Source of the DNA: Candidatus Micrarchaeota archaeon CG1_02_47_40
Lineage (GTDB): Archaea; Micrarchaeota; Micrarchaeia; Anstonellales; CG1-02-47-40
DNA: 64,000 nt
Assembly: GCA_001871475.1 (NCBI GenBank)
Contig: MNVE01000002.1
Location: 62,001 to 126,000, forward strand
Direction: 5' to 3'
Below are positions 31,535 through 41,748 of this stretch, in pieces. The notes beneath the pieces were generated by a model that had not been told where the DNA came from, did no database searches, and saw only the letters and a program-made list of their open reading frames with translations. Numbering within the stretch: the stretch's first letter is position 1; every line of letters begins with the position of its first letter. The position numbers were made by a program, and so were the translations under genes.

Positions 31535-33169
31535 TCATCGTTCCTCCTTTTCACCCTTTCCGTTGCCTCCGTTTCCATTTTCCCCTTCCTCATCCCCTTC
31601 CCCCATAAGCGAGGGATACTTATTCTCAATGAGCTTTTTCATCTTTTCCTCCAGTTCGGAAGCCTTCCCCTTTTCAGCCAAATCCGCCAAGTCAATGGAA
31701 AGCTGTTTCAAATATCGTTCAACCACTTTCCTCCTTCCCGCCCTGTCCTTCTCCTTAATGATTTCGTGCAGATAGTGCTGCATCCTCCGCGCCACTTCCA
31801 TAACAGTATTCTTTATTTCTGCAGTCACTTCCTCCTCATCAGAAATCGCCTGCTTTCCCGCGCCGGTATAAGGCACGTGCACGGATGCAATATTCACAAA
31901 TACTGTAACGGGCTCCTCCTCAAATCTCTTTATCCCGTACCTCTTCCAATCTATTTCCTTCACCGCCTGCGTTAGTGCGCACCCAGCCGCGTCAAATATC
32001 AGCGGCGCCCGGTTTGCATACCTAATAATATCTCCGCTCTTTCCGCTTCCCCCATTCTCACTATTTCTTCCCGCATCCCCTCCATAAGCAATCGCCACCT
32101 CAATCACGAAGGGAATGCCCCCCTTATATATTTTAGGCGAGCGTTCAGATACTTCCAGAAACTGCGGCTTCAGTATGCCGCCAAGCGATTTCTCAATCTG
32201 CCGCTTTCCAATAGGCACTATGGATTCGGTGGCAGGCGCAATCCATTTCACCTTCCCTATTGCTTTCACTATTTTTTCCGCTTCCGCCCATTCAAGTTCA
32301 GAAGGTTTTTTTGAAAAATCAACTTCATTTGCGATTGCCTGCAGTTCTTTCACCTTCTCCGAACTCACTCTTGTAAAGCTGTTCTGCAAAAAGGAGCTTA
32401 TGCGCGTGCTCTGCGCGTCATGGTGCGCATAATCAATTATATCGTGCGTGGAAAGCCCCATGGGATGCGGCTGGACCGCTTTCGGTTTTGGAGGCACTTC
32501 CTCAACGCTTCGCGGGAATTTCAAATTCTCCCCGTCAGGCGCGGCAAAGGTGATTGTCGCGTGCGGGTTTGCCATCGCGGTTCTTTTTATATACTCATAC
32601 ACTCCGTAAGCGCTCTTGTCATACTTCACATCAGCAAACTCCCCATCCACCACCAACCCATGCTCGCTTCCGTCCGTATCCTCTTCTGCAGACGTTTCAA
32701 TATTCGGCTGGTTGGTTTTGAAATCTATTGAAATGGTGCATTCTATCCTTTTCTTGTCATAATGGGATACCACGCGCACCGGTTTTCCAGTAGTAAGCTG
32801 CGCGTACATGGTGCATCCTGCCGCCCCGATTCCCTGCTGGCCCCTTTGCTGCGCGTACCTATGGAACTTCGTGCCGGCAAGCATCATTCCCAACGCTTTT
32901 CCCAAGTGCTTTTTTGGTATGCCCGGACCGTTATCCTCAACGCGCACGCGGTAGCTGTTATTCTTCTCTATTTCCGCAATCACCACGGTTATTTCAGGGA
33001 GCATTCCCGCTTCCTCGCAGGCATCAAGCGAATTGGTAACATACTCGTGCACAATCGTAGTCAAGGAGCGTGTTTTTCCCGCAAAGCCGAGCATCTGCTT
33101 GTTTTTCTTGAAAAATTCAGCTACCGAATGCTCCTGAAAATCGGAAAAAATTTTATCGGTTGCAACCAT
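31535..33169 (-). CDS. top6B: DNA topoisomerase VI subunit B
   Basis: GHKL ATPase subunit of topoisomerase VI, 544 residues. Bergerat-fold motifs: EYVTNSLDACEE (N box), VEDNGPGIPKKHLG (G1), and GQQGIGAAGCTMYAQL (G2), then the transducer region with PFVIEVAIAYGG and NRAPLIFDAAGC. The C-terminus is Gly/Asn/Lys-Glu rich (GNGGNGKGEKEER) and low-complexity. It follows the KH gene by 16 bp on the same strand. Present in most archaea; supports the archaeal assignment of the window. Confidence 0.95.
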   Translation of the reverse strand: MVATDKIFSDFQEHSVAEFFKKNKQMLGFAGKTRSLTTIVHEYVTNSLDACEEAGMLPEITVVIAEIEKNNSYRVRVEDNGPGIPKKHLGKALGMMLAGTKFHRYAQQRGQQGIGAAGCTMYAQLTTGKPVRVVSHYDKKRIECTISIDFKTNQPNIETSAEEDTDGSEHGLVVDGEFADVKYDKSAYGVYEYIKRTAMANPHATITFAAPDGENLKFPRSVEEVPPKPKAVQPHPMGLSTHDIIDYAHHDAQSTRISSFLQNSFTRVSSEKVKELQAIANEVDFSKKPSELEWAEAEKIVKAIGKVKWIAPATESIVPIGKRQIEKSLGGILKPQFLEVSERSPKIYKGGIPFVIEVAIAYGGDAGRNSENGGSGKSGDIIRYANRAPLIFDAAGCALTQAVKEIDWKRYGIKRFEEEPVTVFVNIASVHVPYTGAGKQAISDEEEVTAEIKNTVMEVARRMQHYLHEIIKEKDRAGRRKVVERYLKQLSIDLADLAEKGKASELEEKMKKLIENKYPSLMGEGDEEGENGNGGNGKGEKEER

Positions 33170-33185
33170 ATCCGAATCACTTTCC

Positions 33186-33725
33186 CTAAAGGCTTATTCC
33201 CAGGCTTTCCTTCAAGCTCTCCTCCTTCATCCTCTTCTTCGCCTTCTCCAGATACATATAAACTGCGGAATGCGGCTGCCCCTGCATTATCTTAAACACT
33301 GCATTCACCGCAACCTCGATAGTTTCAAGGGGCGCTATTATCGCAACCGTATTCCCATACACTGCCATCTGGCAGTCCGCGTCCTGTTCAATGATGTGCT
33401 TTGCCTTCCCATCCATTCCTATTATTCTTCCCTTCATCCTGCTTTTTTCCTTCTCGGAATGCGAAAACTCCCTCAAATTGACTATCTTGAGCGCAAACCT
33501 GTCACTGACTAATTTCAGTGCAATTTCAGGCTCAAAACCCCTTCCAACCGCCTTCACCACGTCCTTTGCGACAAATTCCTCCAAAGGCTCGCCATCAACT
33601 TCAACGTCCCCTTCCTTGCTGACGGTTATTTTCACCTTTAGCCTCTCCTCAAGCACGCTTTTGGTTCCGCCCTTCTTCCCTATGAGCGAACTAACCCGAT
33701 TGGCAGGAATCTTCACAAGCTCCAT
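33186..33725 (-). CDS. KH-domain rRNA-processing protein (Dim2/Pno1-like)
   Basis: 179 residues from the ATG at 33725, preceded by GGTGAG. Two KH domains: the first with SSLIGKKGGTKSVLEE (about 12-27), the second with GRIIGMDGKAKHIIEQDA (about 96-113). The FKIMQGQPHSAVYMYLE ending is characteristic of archaeal homologues of eukaryotic Pno1/Dim2, which acts near the 3' end of small-subunit rRNA and with Rio-type kinases. A Rio1 gene is at 52484. The gene heads the top6B-top6A transcription unit. Confidence 0.92.
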   Translation of the reverse strand: MELVKIPANRVSSLIGKKGGTKSVLEERLKVKITVSKEGDVEVDGEPLEEFVAKDVVKAVGRGFEPEIALKLVSDRFALKIVNLREFSHSEKEKSRMKGRIIGMDGKAKHIIEQDADCQMAVYGNTVAIIAPLETIEVAVNAVFKIMQGQPHSAVYMYLEKAKKRMKEESLKESLGISL

Positions 33726-33799
33726 ATTTCTCACCTTTTCTGGCCGCAATCCCTTTTTTCCCGATAAAATATATAAAGACAACTACGAAACACTCTGCA

Positions 33800-36463
33800 A
33801 TGGCAAGGGAATTCTGCACCCTCTCAACCCAGCAGGCGCTGGAAGAGCTCCAAACCCCCCCCGAAGGATTAAGCGACGCGGAAGCCGCCTTTCGCCTTGC
33901 AAAATTCGGAAAAAATACCCTTGAGCGAAAGCGCATGCCCGGCGTTCTTGAGATATTCCTGCGCCAGTTCAGAAGCCTCATAATACTCATACTCTTTTTT
34001 GCGGCATTGGTTTCGTTTTTCCTCGACGACATTCTTGAAGCGGGAATAATACTCATACTGGTCATTCTCAACGCGGTTATAGGCGCATATCACGAGTTTC
34101 GGGCAGAAAAAGCGCTTGATGCGCTAAAAAAATTCCAGCCGCACGAGGTGAAGGTGCTGAGAGGGGGTGCGGAATCAATAATTAATTCGGAAGACCTGGT
34201 GCTCGGGGACATAGTGGCGCTCTCGGCAGGAGACAAGGTGCCCGCGGACGGGAGAATAATAGACGGGGCAAGATTGCGGGTTGACGAGTCAACTCTAACC
34301 GGCGAATCAAATTCCGTTTCAAAAATCACAGACGCGCTTCAAAAGGAGCCCACTCTCGCAGAAAGAAAAAACATGCTTTACTCGGGCACCCTGATAATTT
34401 CCGGCAGGGCGCTCCTGGCGGTAAGCGCAACCGATGCGCAAACAGAGCTTGGGAAAGTATACGAAAAAATATCTGCCGAGCGGGAGCATTTTCCAATACA
34501 AAAGAAAATGGACGAGTTCAGCCGCCGCCTTGGCGCAATCACTCTCCTTGGCGTGGCCGTTCTCTCCTTGTTTGGCGTGTTTCTTCTTTCCTACACTCCT
34601 ACGGAAATTCTGAAAATTGCAGTTGCGCAGGCGGTTTCTTTCGTGCCCGAAGGGCTGCCCATAGTCGTCACAATAGCGCTTGCGCTAAGCGTTTTTGAGA
34701 TGGCAAAGAAAAATGCGCTGACAAGAAAACTGCAGGCGATAGAAACAATAGGGATAGTCGGGGTAATCTGCGTGGACAAGACGGGGACGCTTACGCAAAA
34801 CCGCATGAGAGTCCAGCGCGTCTTCCTTGATTTTGCGGATTTTGAAATAGGCGAGAGCGGGAAAGTTGCCTGCGAAGGCAAGCCTGCCGACCTGCTTGAG
34901 CAGCCGCATTTTGTGGAGCTTCTCAAAACAGGGGTGCTCTGCAACGATGCAGTTGATGGGGACAGCTCAAAACACCACGAGCCGGTTGAAACCGCCCTGC
35001 TTGAATTTGCGCTTCCCTTCGGTTATGAGAAGAAAAAGCTTGAAGCAATGCGCCAGAGGACAGGAGAGGTTCCCTTTGACCCGAAAAACAAGTACATGAT
35101 AACAATGAACCGCAAGGATGAAAAGACGCACTTCAACTTAAAGGGAGCGCCGGAAGTGGTGCTGTCCATGTGCTCAAAAATACTCAAAAGGGGCAAGGCG
35201 CACCCTATAACTCCAAAACATAAGAAGATAATACTGGCAACGACTGAAAAATACGCGCGCGAGGGACTGCGTGTTATGGCTTTTGCTTACAAGAATGCGG
35301 AGCGCTCAAAAACCATAGACAACGATTACCAATTCGCCGGGCTTGTCGCCTTTCAGGACCCACTGCGTGCGGAGGCAAAGGCGGCAGTGCAAAAGGCAAG
35401 GGAAGCGGGCATACGCGTAATCATGATAACCGGCGACCACTGCCTGACAGCGCAAACAATTGCAAGGGAAGCGGGCATACTTCTAGAGAGAGGGACGGTA
35501 ATAACCGGAGAGGAGATGGAGCGCATGGGGGAAAAAACCCTCCTGCGCGAGCTTGCCAGGGTGCAGGTGTTTGCGCGCGTCACAAGCGAGCACAAGCTGA
35601 AAATAATAGAGCTTCTCAAAAAAAGGGGGGAAATAGTCGCGATGACCGGGGACGGAGTGAATGACGCGCTCGCGCTGAAAAAGGCAGACGTGGGGGTAGC
35701 GCTTGGCAGCGGAACGGAAGTGGCAAAGGAAGCTTCGGATATCGTGCTCTTGGATGACAACTTCTCAAGCCTTGTTGATGCGGTTGAGGAGGGAAGGCAT
35801 TCCGCAATGAACATAAGGAGGGTGGTGAAATACCTCTTCTCCACCAATTTCACGGAAGTGCTCTTCCTTTTTATAATAATCTTTTCCCCGGTGCTTTTTG
35901 GCACCTACCTTCCCCTTGCACTGCTTCCAATACACATACTCTATGTGAATTTAGTGACTGACGGGCTTTGCGACGTTACGCTTGCGACCGAGAAGAAAAG
36001 CGAAAATTTGATGAACAAGCCGCCCTCTTACTTCAAAGGGGGGGCATTCTTCTCTCCGGACGTGATGAAATTTATCCTTGCCACCTCGCTTGTGTCTTTC
36101 ACCCTGCTGATATTCACCTATTTCTATTACCTGGAGCACGCCTCAAGCATCGGGCACATGCGCACAGTTGTCTTTACACTGCTTTCCTTCATGCAGCTCT
36201 GGAGCGCCATAAATGCGCGCACCGCCTCAAAGAGCGTTTTTGAGGCGGGCTTTTTCTCAAACCGCTATCTTGTTGGGGGCATTGCAGTTTCAATAGTGGT
36301 TCAGCTGGCTGCGATTTACCATCCCTTTTTCAACGAGGTTCTCAAAACAGTCCCGCTCACCCTCTTTGACTGGGCTGTGGTGCTTGCCGGCTCTACCTCG
36401 CTGTTCATGCTGTTTGAAATAATAAAGTATTTTGAGAGAAGGGGAATGAGCATAATAAGCTGA
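33800..36463 (+). CDS. Ca2+-transporting-type P2 ATPase
   Basis: 887-residue cation pump. CVDKTGTLTQNRM holds the phosphorylated Asp (about residue 326); TLTGESN is the actuator motif; MTGDGVNDALALKKADVG is the hinge. In membrane helix 4 the PEGLPIVV motif and in helix 6 NLVTDG match the Ca2+ site residues of SERCA-type pumps, so Ca2+ is the likely ion (Mn2+ is possible). An aaaatatataaaga TATA box about 21-34 bp upstream suggests a leaderless message. Divergent from the KH gene. Confidence 0.94.
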   Translation: MAREFCTLSTQQALEELQTPPEGLSDAEAAFRLAKFGKNTLERKRMPGVLEIFLRQFRSLIILILFFAALVSFFLDDILEAGIILILVILNAVIGAYHEFRAEKALDALKKFQPHEVKVLRGGAESIINSEDLVLGDIVALSAGDKVPADGRIIDGARLRVDESTLTGESNSVSKITDALQKEPTLAERKNMLYSGTLIISGRALLAVSATDAQTELGKVYEKISAEREHFPIQKKMDEFSRRLGAITLLGVAVLSLFGVFLLSYTPTEILKIAVAQAVSFVPEGLPIVVTIALALSVFEMAKKNALTRKLQAIETIGIVGVICVDKTGTLTQNRMRVQRVFLDFADFEIGESGKVACEGKPADLLEQPHFVELLKTGVLCNDAVDGDSSKHHEPVETALLEFALPFGYEKKKLEAMRQRTGEVPFDPKNKYMITMNRKDEKTHFNLKGAPEVVLSMCSKILKRGKAHPITPKHKKIILATTEKYAREGLRVMAFAYKNAERSKTIDNDYQFAGLVAFQDPLRAEAKAAVQKAREAGIRVIMITGDHCLTAQTIAREAGILLERGTVITGEEMERMGEKTLLRELARVQVFARVTSEHKLKIIELLKKRGEIVAMTGDGVNDALALKKADVGVALGSGTEVAKEASDIVLLDDNFSSLVDAVEEGRHSAMNIRRVVKYLFSTNFTEVLFLFIIIFSPVLFGTYLPLALLPIHILYVNLVTDGLCDVTLATEKKSENLMNKPPSYFKGGAFFSPDVMKFILATSLVSFTLLIFTYFYYLEHASSIGHMRTVVFTLLSFMQLWSAINARTASKSVFEAGFFSNRYLVGGIAVSIVVQLAAIYHPFFNEVLKTVPLTLFDWAVVLAGSTSLFMLFEIIKYFERRGMSIIS

Positions 36464-36502
36464 GGGCAATGGAAAGAAGGGGAGCGGCGGTTATAAATTA
36501 AC

Positions 36503-39500
36503 CTACATGAATTCCGCCAATCCCGACTGCTTTGACTTCTCGTCTATGAATATGCTTCTTATCTCCTCCTCCAGCATATCCAGCCTCTGCTTCAGGTAGT
36601 TTGGCAAATCATACAGCACGCACATTCTCTTTGACATCTGCAAGTACTTCTCAATTCCTCCTTTATTCACTGTTAAAAGCAATTTCTCCCCGCATTTGGT
36701 GCACTTCCCCACTAACGGAACTCTTCTATACTTTGCATTGCAGGAAACGCATCTGAACATCTGGCGGGAAAATGCCCTCAAATTTCCGTACAAATCAGGC
36801 AAAAAGTGCGATAAAATAATTCTCTCCGCAACATTCCTCTCATCCACCGCCCTTATTTTTTTCTCAAGGGCAAGCTGCGCATCCACCTTCTCCCCCATGT
36901 CCTTGAATTTTATGTACGTGGTTGAGACAGCCCCGCTCTGAATGGAAGAGGTATGGTGCGTGAAAAGCAAATTTTTGTACTGCTCCTCCGTTCCAAGGGT
37001 GTCCTTTACCAATTTCAGTTTCGCTTCAGAGGGAGGAAGGTATTTTTCGCACGCATCAAAGAACTCCAGGGGAAGGGAGGAGCATATTTCCATTGAGTGC
37101 ACCTCGTCATCCACCTCATTCGGGTCAAGAATGGCAGTAAGCACGCGCGGAGCGTCCATCGTCCCCCCGCGGGACTTTGGCACAAAGTGCATTGAAAAAT
37201 CAAGAAGCGCATCCAGAAGGAGCATCAGCGAATCCTCATCCCCGTCAGCATTCCTTCTTTTCGCGGTGTGGAAATAAGGGTGCGCATACCCCACATGCGC
37301 TTTTGTAAATCCCACAAGCCTACAAAGCACCCCTGCAGAGGTGTGCGGGGAAAGCCCGACAAAAAACTTTCCCACCAAATCCCCCCTCCCCTTCACATTG
37401 TAAAATGGCTTCATCCCATAAAGGCACACGAGCATCTCATCTATGAAATTTGCCACGTTTATGAAATACTCCGCCCCCTCATCCGAAATCAGCACATCCT
37501 GCGCCCGCAATTCAAGAAGCTGCCCTTCATTTTTCAGCTCCTTCCCCTCATAATCATGCGTGTAGCCAAGGGATTTCAGTTTTTCAACCCCCACCCCAAC
37601 TTCATTCGGATAAAAGTGCGTTAAGGGCACATCTGTTGCGTCAAACCTGCAGGTGCCATCCCGGAACACACTCACTCCATGCCTTGCGCGCAATATTCCC
37701 TTCTCCAATCTCTCGGGTATTTTGGACGCGGAAATAAGCCCCTTCACACCCTTCACTTCGGAAGGCAGGTTATTGCCGCATGCCCTTTTTGCCTCGTCAA
37801 ACAATCCCTCCAAATCAACCGCGCGCTCCTCATAAAGCACGCATTCGGAATCGCAGGAGAGGCAGAACTCCTCCCTTCTCTCCTTCTTGCATTTTGGGCA
37901 CACATAAGCAAACCCGCACATCGCGCCGCAGGCGCACTTTTTCGTAACATTCACTTTTCCGCACTGCGGGCATTTCAGGCGCGCAACCTCAACATTCACC
38001 CCCCTTCCTTCTGAAACAGGCGACTCCTTCAACGCCTTATAAGTTTTCAGCACGCTTCTGTGTTTTATCCTCTGCCCCAGGGGAAAGAGCACGTGCACGG
38101 CAGGCCGCATCTCCCTTTTCTTTGCCTTTTCAGGCCTTCCCATTCTCGCTCCCACGTATATGGGCGATTTCTCCTTAATCACTACCCCCGCGCTTTCATT
38201 AATTATTTTCATCACTCCCTTTCCCTTAAACTCCCCGAACTTTTTCTCAAACTCGGCAAACTCTACCTTTCCACCATGCAGCATCCCAAGCGTCTTTAAG
38301 AGCGCAACCGCATCCTCTTTTTCAATTTCAACATTCTCCAAATTTTTTCCGCTTACTCCATGCTCCACGCAAAGCTTCTCAAGCACCCTTTTTTCCCCCC
38401 TGTTTGGCAGAACAATTTTCTTAAGCGCAAACCATTCGCTTTCCATTTTTGCAAGCGAGAGGTATTCCGCAAGGGAAAACAATTCCTCCTCATTTATGTC
38501 ATGCCAGAAATAAGTGTAATCGGGATGAAGGGGCACGGAATGCTCCCTTGAGATTTTGAACGCATCTTCAGCACCCACTTTTTCCTTTGCAGAAATTCCC
38601 TTCTGTCTGCAAATCTCTGCATACCACTCAAAACACCACGCACTAGGCACCAGCGGGTGGTTTGATTTTATGAAATCACCGACAGGCACAAGCAAATCCC
38701 CCAAAAACAATATCTCCTCAATCTCGTAAAGCTTTTCAACTGCTGCCTCAACACTCTTCAATTTCACAACCGTCCCGTCCTTTAATTTCACCACCGGCCC
38801 CTCAATGGTGTCGCAAGGGGAAACTATGCACCCCTTTCCCGGCCTCTCCAGTTTCATCTGCGTACCTATTGCAAGGAAAGAATCCGCAGCAATCATCGTG
38901 GCAGGATGCACTGCCTTTCCCATAATCCCGCTTGCCCTTGTCCTTCCGTAGCGCAATCTGAAACCCCCAGGCTCCATAGGGTATGAAAATATCGGCCTTC
39001 CAGCCACCAAATCATCAAGGTAAGTGCTGTTTGGCGCTATTTTCTCCACTTCCTTACCCTTGCCTACTCTTATCACCTTCTCAAGCCAGCCCCAGTCAAG
39101 CGAAACGCTTTTTGTGTATTTGAGCACCTTGCTTGCCTTTTGTGCAATTCCCTCGCACACCACAAGCGCAATCCCCCCCCTAACCCTGTTCGTAATATCC
39201 TCGCTTACGGTTTTTCCCATCCGGTCGCGCGCAAACTTTTTCATATCCCGATGCACCGCAACCTCCACCTCTTCCGTAGGGTCGCCTTCAATGCACACAG
39301 GGCAGTTTTTCACTATGTGGCGCATGTGCTCTTCCGGAGGTTTGTACTGCAATCTAGCGCCCCTTGCGTCATACACCTCGCACTCCTCTACAATCCTTTC
39401 TATTTCACTGTCGGTCGCGCGGTAATCCCCAACTCCCATTCTGCTTCTTGCTGCGTCCCCAAGCACAACTGCCAATGCGGCAACGGTCCCGCCTGCGGAG

Positions 39501-39949
39501 CGGATAGGGCCTGCAAAATAAATCGCCAGGTAATCCGATTCATCCGGGTTTTGCATTATCCTTATTCTTGCAATTCCTTCAGTAGGCGCTACAAGCACCC
39601 CTTCCGTCAATATTCCCACTCCGGTTCTTACTGCCTGATCTATAAGCTTCTCCTTGTTTTTTCCCTTGTCAAATTCCCCGTCGCATATTCTCTTTACGAT
39701 TTCGTACGCGACCAGGGTGCGCGCCATCCCTCCCTGCTCAAGCGCCCTTATATGCACTGCAATTCCCGGCGGACCCACAATCCCTTCCACCCTTCCTGCC
39801 ACATCCTCGGCTATTTTTATTTCCACTTCCCCTTCAGGGTCAGCCCCCTTTTTCCTTGCCTCGGCTGCCACTAAGTAAGCCTCCCCAAGCCCGCTGCGCA
39901 GGGCTTCAAAATATTCCTGCATTTTCTTATCCGCTGCTAACAATTTCAT
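36503..39949 (-). CDS. polC: DNA polymerase D large subunit DP2
   Basis: Catalytic subunit of the archaeal replicative polymerase D, 1148 residues. The active-site motif NADGDEDSLMLLLDALLDFS (about residue 900) supplies the metal-binding Asp pair, with the usual Cys of NCDGDED replaced by Ala. Zinc-binding Cys clusters are visible at about 660-720 (CPQCGKVNVTKKCACG, CPKCKK, CLSCDSEC) and near the C-terminus (CVSCNAKY, CTKCGEK). No intein interrupts it. It overlaps DP1 by ATGA at 39946-39949, so both subunits are translated together. Confidence 0.96.
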   Translation of the reverse strand: MKLLAADKKMQEYFEALRSGLGEAYLVAAEARKKGADPEGEVEIKIAEDVAGRVEGIVGPPGIAVHIRALEQGGMARTLVAYEIVKRICDGEFDKGKNKEKLIDQAVRTGVGILTEGVLVAPTEGIARIRIMQNPDESDYLAIYFAGPIRSAGGTVAALAVVLGDAARSRMGVGDYRATDSEIERIVEECEVYDARGARLQYKPPEEHMRHIVKNCPVCIEGDPTEEVEVAVHRDMKKFARDRMGKTVSEDITNRVRGGIALVVCEGIAQKASKVLKYTKSVSLDWGWLEKVIRVGKGKEVEKIAPNSTYLDDLVAGRPIFSYPMEPGGFRLRYGRTRASGIMGKAVHPATMIAADSFLAIGTQMKLERPGKGCIVSPCDTIEGPVVKLKDGTVVKLKSVEAAVEKLYEIEEILFLGDLLVPVGDFIKSNHPLVPSAWCFEWYAEICRQKGISAKEKVGAEDAFKISREHSVPLHPDYTYFWHDINEEELFSLAEYLSLAKMESEWFALKKIVLPNRGEKRVLEKLCVEHGVSGKNLENVEIEKEDAVALLKTLGMLHGGKVEFAEFEKKFGEFKGKGVMKIINESAGVVIKEKSPIYVGARMGRPEKAKKREMRPAVHVLFPLGQRIKHRSVLKTYKALKESPVSEGRGVNVEVARLKCPQCGKVNVTKKCACGAMCGFAYVCPKCKKERREEFCLSCDSECVLYEERAVDLEGLFDEAKRACGNNLPSEVKGVKGLISASKIPERLEKGILRARHGVSVFRDGTCRFDATDVPLTHFYPNEVGVGVEKLKSLGYTHDYEGKELKNEGQLLELRAQDVLISDEGAEYFINVANFIDEMLVCLYGMKPFYNVKGRGDLVGKFFVGLSPHTSAGVLCRLVGFTKAHVGYAHPYFHTAKRRNADGDEDSLMLLLDALLDFSMHFVPKSRGGTMDAPRVLTAILDPNEVDDEVHSMEICSSLPLEFFDACEKYLPPSEAKLKLVKDTLGTEEQYKNLLFTHHTSSIQSGAVSTTYIKFKDMGEKVDAQLALEKKIRAVDERNVAERIILSHFLPDLYGNLRAFSRQMFRCVSCNAKYRRVPLVGKCTKCGEKLLLTVNKGGIEKYLQMSKRMCVLYDLPNYLKQRLDMLEEEIRSIFIDEKSKQSGLAEFM

Positions 39950-41391
39950 TCACCTACAAAACTCACATTATGGATTTTTCCGAGTTTCGTTTCATATACT
40001 GGCACTACTCCCGGAGAGGGAACGTGCCCGTTTCTAATCTGGTAATCCGTTCTTGACTGAAAAGTGCCCGAATTCACCAGCAGTGTCCCCCTGTAAGTGG
40101 CAGTTGAGTTTTTGTGCACGTGCCCCATATGCACAACATCCGGCTCCTCCTCTATTATCAAATAATCTTTTTCTTCCGGCACTATGAGGTTGCTTCCATA
40201 CGGGGGGGAAAGGTGCCTTCTCTTCAGCAATTCCACCATCGGCTTTTCAGGGTGTGCATAATCCATGTTTGGCAGGCTTGCGATTATCCCGTCAAGAGAG
40301 TTGCCATGGTATACTAAATGGCTCAACCCTTCTATTTCCACATACCCCGGGCTTCCAATCCTGCGCACATCGCTTTTGAGCAGATTCCCCCCAATCATCG
40401 GCTGTGGGTCTGCCCTTCTTACCGCATCGTGGTTGCCGGGGCACACCACCACCTCTATATAATCCGGTATCTGGCAGAGCAGTTCATCAAGCATCTCATA
40501 CTGCTTGTAAATGTCCTTTACCACAAGCTCCTTTTCCTGCAAGGGGTATATCCCAATCCCATCCACATTATCCCCTGCTATTATTATGTATTTCACCTTT
40601 CCAGCCAATTCCGCGTTTCCTCCCTCCCCTCCCAGCCAGGAGAGAAAGCGCGAAAACTCTTTTTGCAGAAAATTCTTGCTTCCAACGTGCAAATCCGAAA
40701 CATACGCAATTGCAAGGTCGCTTTCAGTTTTCTTCTGCTCCCTCACCATAGGCAAATCAAGGTAATTTAGCTCATCCGCAATGAGGAAAATATCCGAAAC
40801 CTTCCCATCCACTGCAATCACATCATCAAGCAGTATGCTTCTTGATTTTGGAAATGCCTTTGACTGCGCGTTCACAATCACTTTCGTGCTCCCCTTCAAA
40901 TCCTCCAATTCAATAAGCAGATTCCCGTTTTTCGTTATTCTTTTTTCATAAACAATTCCGATAACTCTTACAATCTGCCCCTGCATGTCCTTTATCCTGC
41001 AGCTTTCTATGATTGGCTTGTCTGTTATTCTCGTCCTAAGAAGCCTTCTCATCCTTTCAAACCTGTCATTAAAATACGCCACGAAATTCTCAATGGTGCC
41101 GGTGCACCTTGACTTTCCCGAAACATCCCCATGGTCAAGCACTCTTAAATTCGGCGCGCTTTCCTTTGCAATAGGATGAAAATCGCTTGAGCGGCGCACT
41201 TCCACAGGAAGAGGTATTTTTTCAATGCCTGCAATGATTTTCTCAACGTCTTCCGCATCCACAAATACTTTTTTTTCTTCCAATAATTTTTCCGCGGCTT
41301 CATTGGCGTGCGGAGATTTCTCAAGAAGAATCATCGCGCCTTCAGTAAGCCGGATGCCAGCCCCAATCAGCTTTTCTGCTGCCTCCCCCAT
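39946..41391 (-). CDS. polB: DNA polymerase D small subunit DP1 (3'-5' exonuclease)
   Basis: 481 residues. Calcineurin-like phosphodiesterase motifs: YVSDLHVGSKNF, IAGDNVDGIG, CPGNHDAVR, YHGNSLD and HMGHVHKN provide the dimetal site of the proofreading nuclease. An OB-fold precedes them (QIVRVIGIVYEKRI, about residue 140-200), and the N-terminal 80 residues are helical. Length is at the short end for DP1 (many are over 500 aa). It is the first gene of the DP1-DP2 pair and lies 22 bp after the UPF0147 gene on the same strand. Confidence 0.95.
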   Translation of the reverse strand: MGEAAEKLIGAGIRLTEGAMILLEKSPHANEAAEKLLEEKKVFVDAEDVEKIIAGIEKIPLPVEVRRSSDFHPIAKESAPNLRVLDHGDVSGKSRCTGTIENFVAYFNDRFERMRRLLRTRITDKPIIESCRIKDMQGQIVRVIGIVYEKRITKNGNLLIELEDLKGSTKVIVNAQSKAFPKSRSILLDDVIAVDGKVSDIFLIADELNYLDLPMVREQKKTESDLAIAYVSDLHVGSKNFLQKEFSRFLSWLGGEGGNAELAGKVKYIIIAGDNVDGIGIYPLQEKELVVKDIYKQYEMLDELLCQIPDYIEVVVCPGNHDAVRRADPQPMIGGNLLKSDVRRIGSPGYVEIEGLSHLVYHGNSLDGIIASLPNMDYAHPEKPMVELLKRRHLSPPYGSNLIVPEEKDYLIIEEEPDVVHMGHVHKNSTATYRGTLLVNSGTFQSRTDYQIRNGHVPSPGVVPVYETKLGKIHNVSFVGE

Positions 41392-41413
41392 TAAACCATC
41401 TTAAACGTTCCAT

Positions 41414-41665
41414 CTATTCTTCCCTTATCGTCTCAAGCTCCGAGAGAATGGTCCAAATCTGCGTCCGGGCATGAGTGGGCATGTTGATATCCTCCGAAAC
41501 AGAATCAAGAAGGTAAACCGCGTTGCTTGTGCGCACCTTAATATCCCCCTCTTCGGTCATTCTCGCCTTTGCTTCGTTTATCGCCTTTCTTATGTTTTTC
41601 GGTATTGACGTATCCTCTTCAAGCGTGCTCATGAGCTCTATCACGTTTTTTATCCTGTCAGCCAT
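41414..41665 (-). CDS. UPF0147 family protein
   Basis: 83 residues from the ATG at 41665, which is preceded by GGGAGG. All-helical sequence (MADRIKNVIELMSTLEEDTS then PKNIRKAINEAKARM and MPTHARTQIWTILSELE) matches the small archaeal UPF0147 family of unknown function. The longer open frame upstream overlaps the tRNA-Pro candidate and is rejected. It precedes the polymerase D genes on the same strand, so it may share their transcript. Confidence 0.88.
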   Translation of the reverse strand: MADRIKNVIELMSTLEEDTSIPKNIRKAINEAKARMTEEGDIKVRTSNAVYLLDSVSEDINMPTHARTQIWTILSELETIREE

Positions 41666-41748
41666 ATAATTTACCTCCCTTGAATATTCTAAAACGCGGA
41701 ATTGATTTTTCTCATGCTTAATATTCCAGAGAAAATATATAAACAAAA

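Noticed and set aside
36503-39949. Intein in the polymerase D large subunit
   Set aside because: DP2 genes are frequent intein hosts, but the length (1148 aa) is normal and the active-site region NADGDED reads through without a Cys/Ser...His-Asn insertion.
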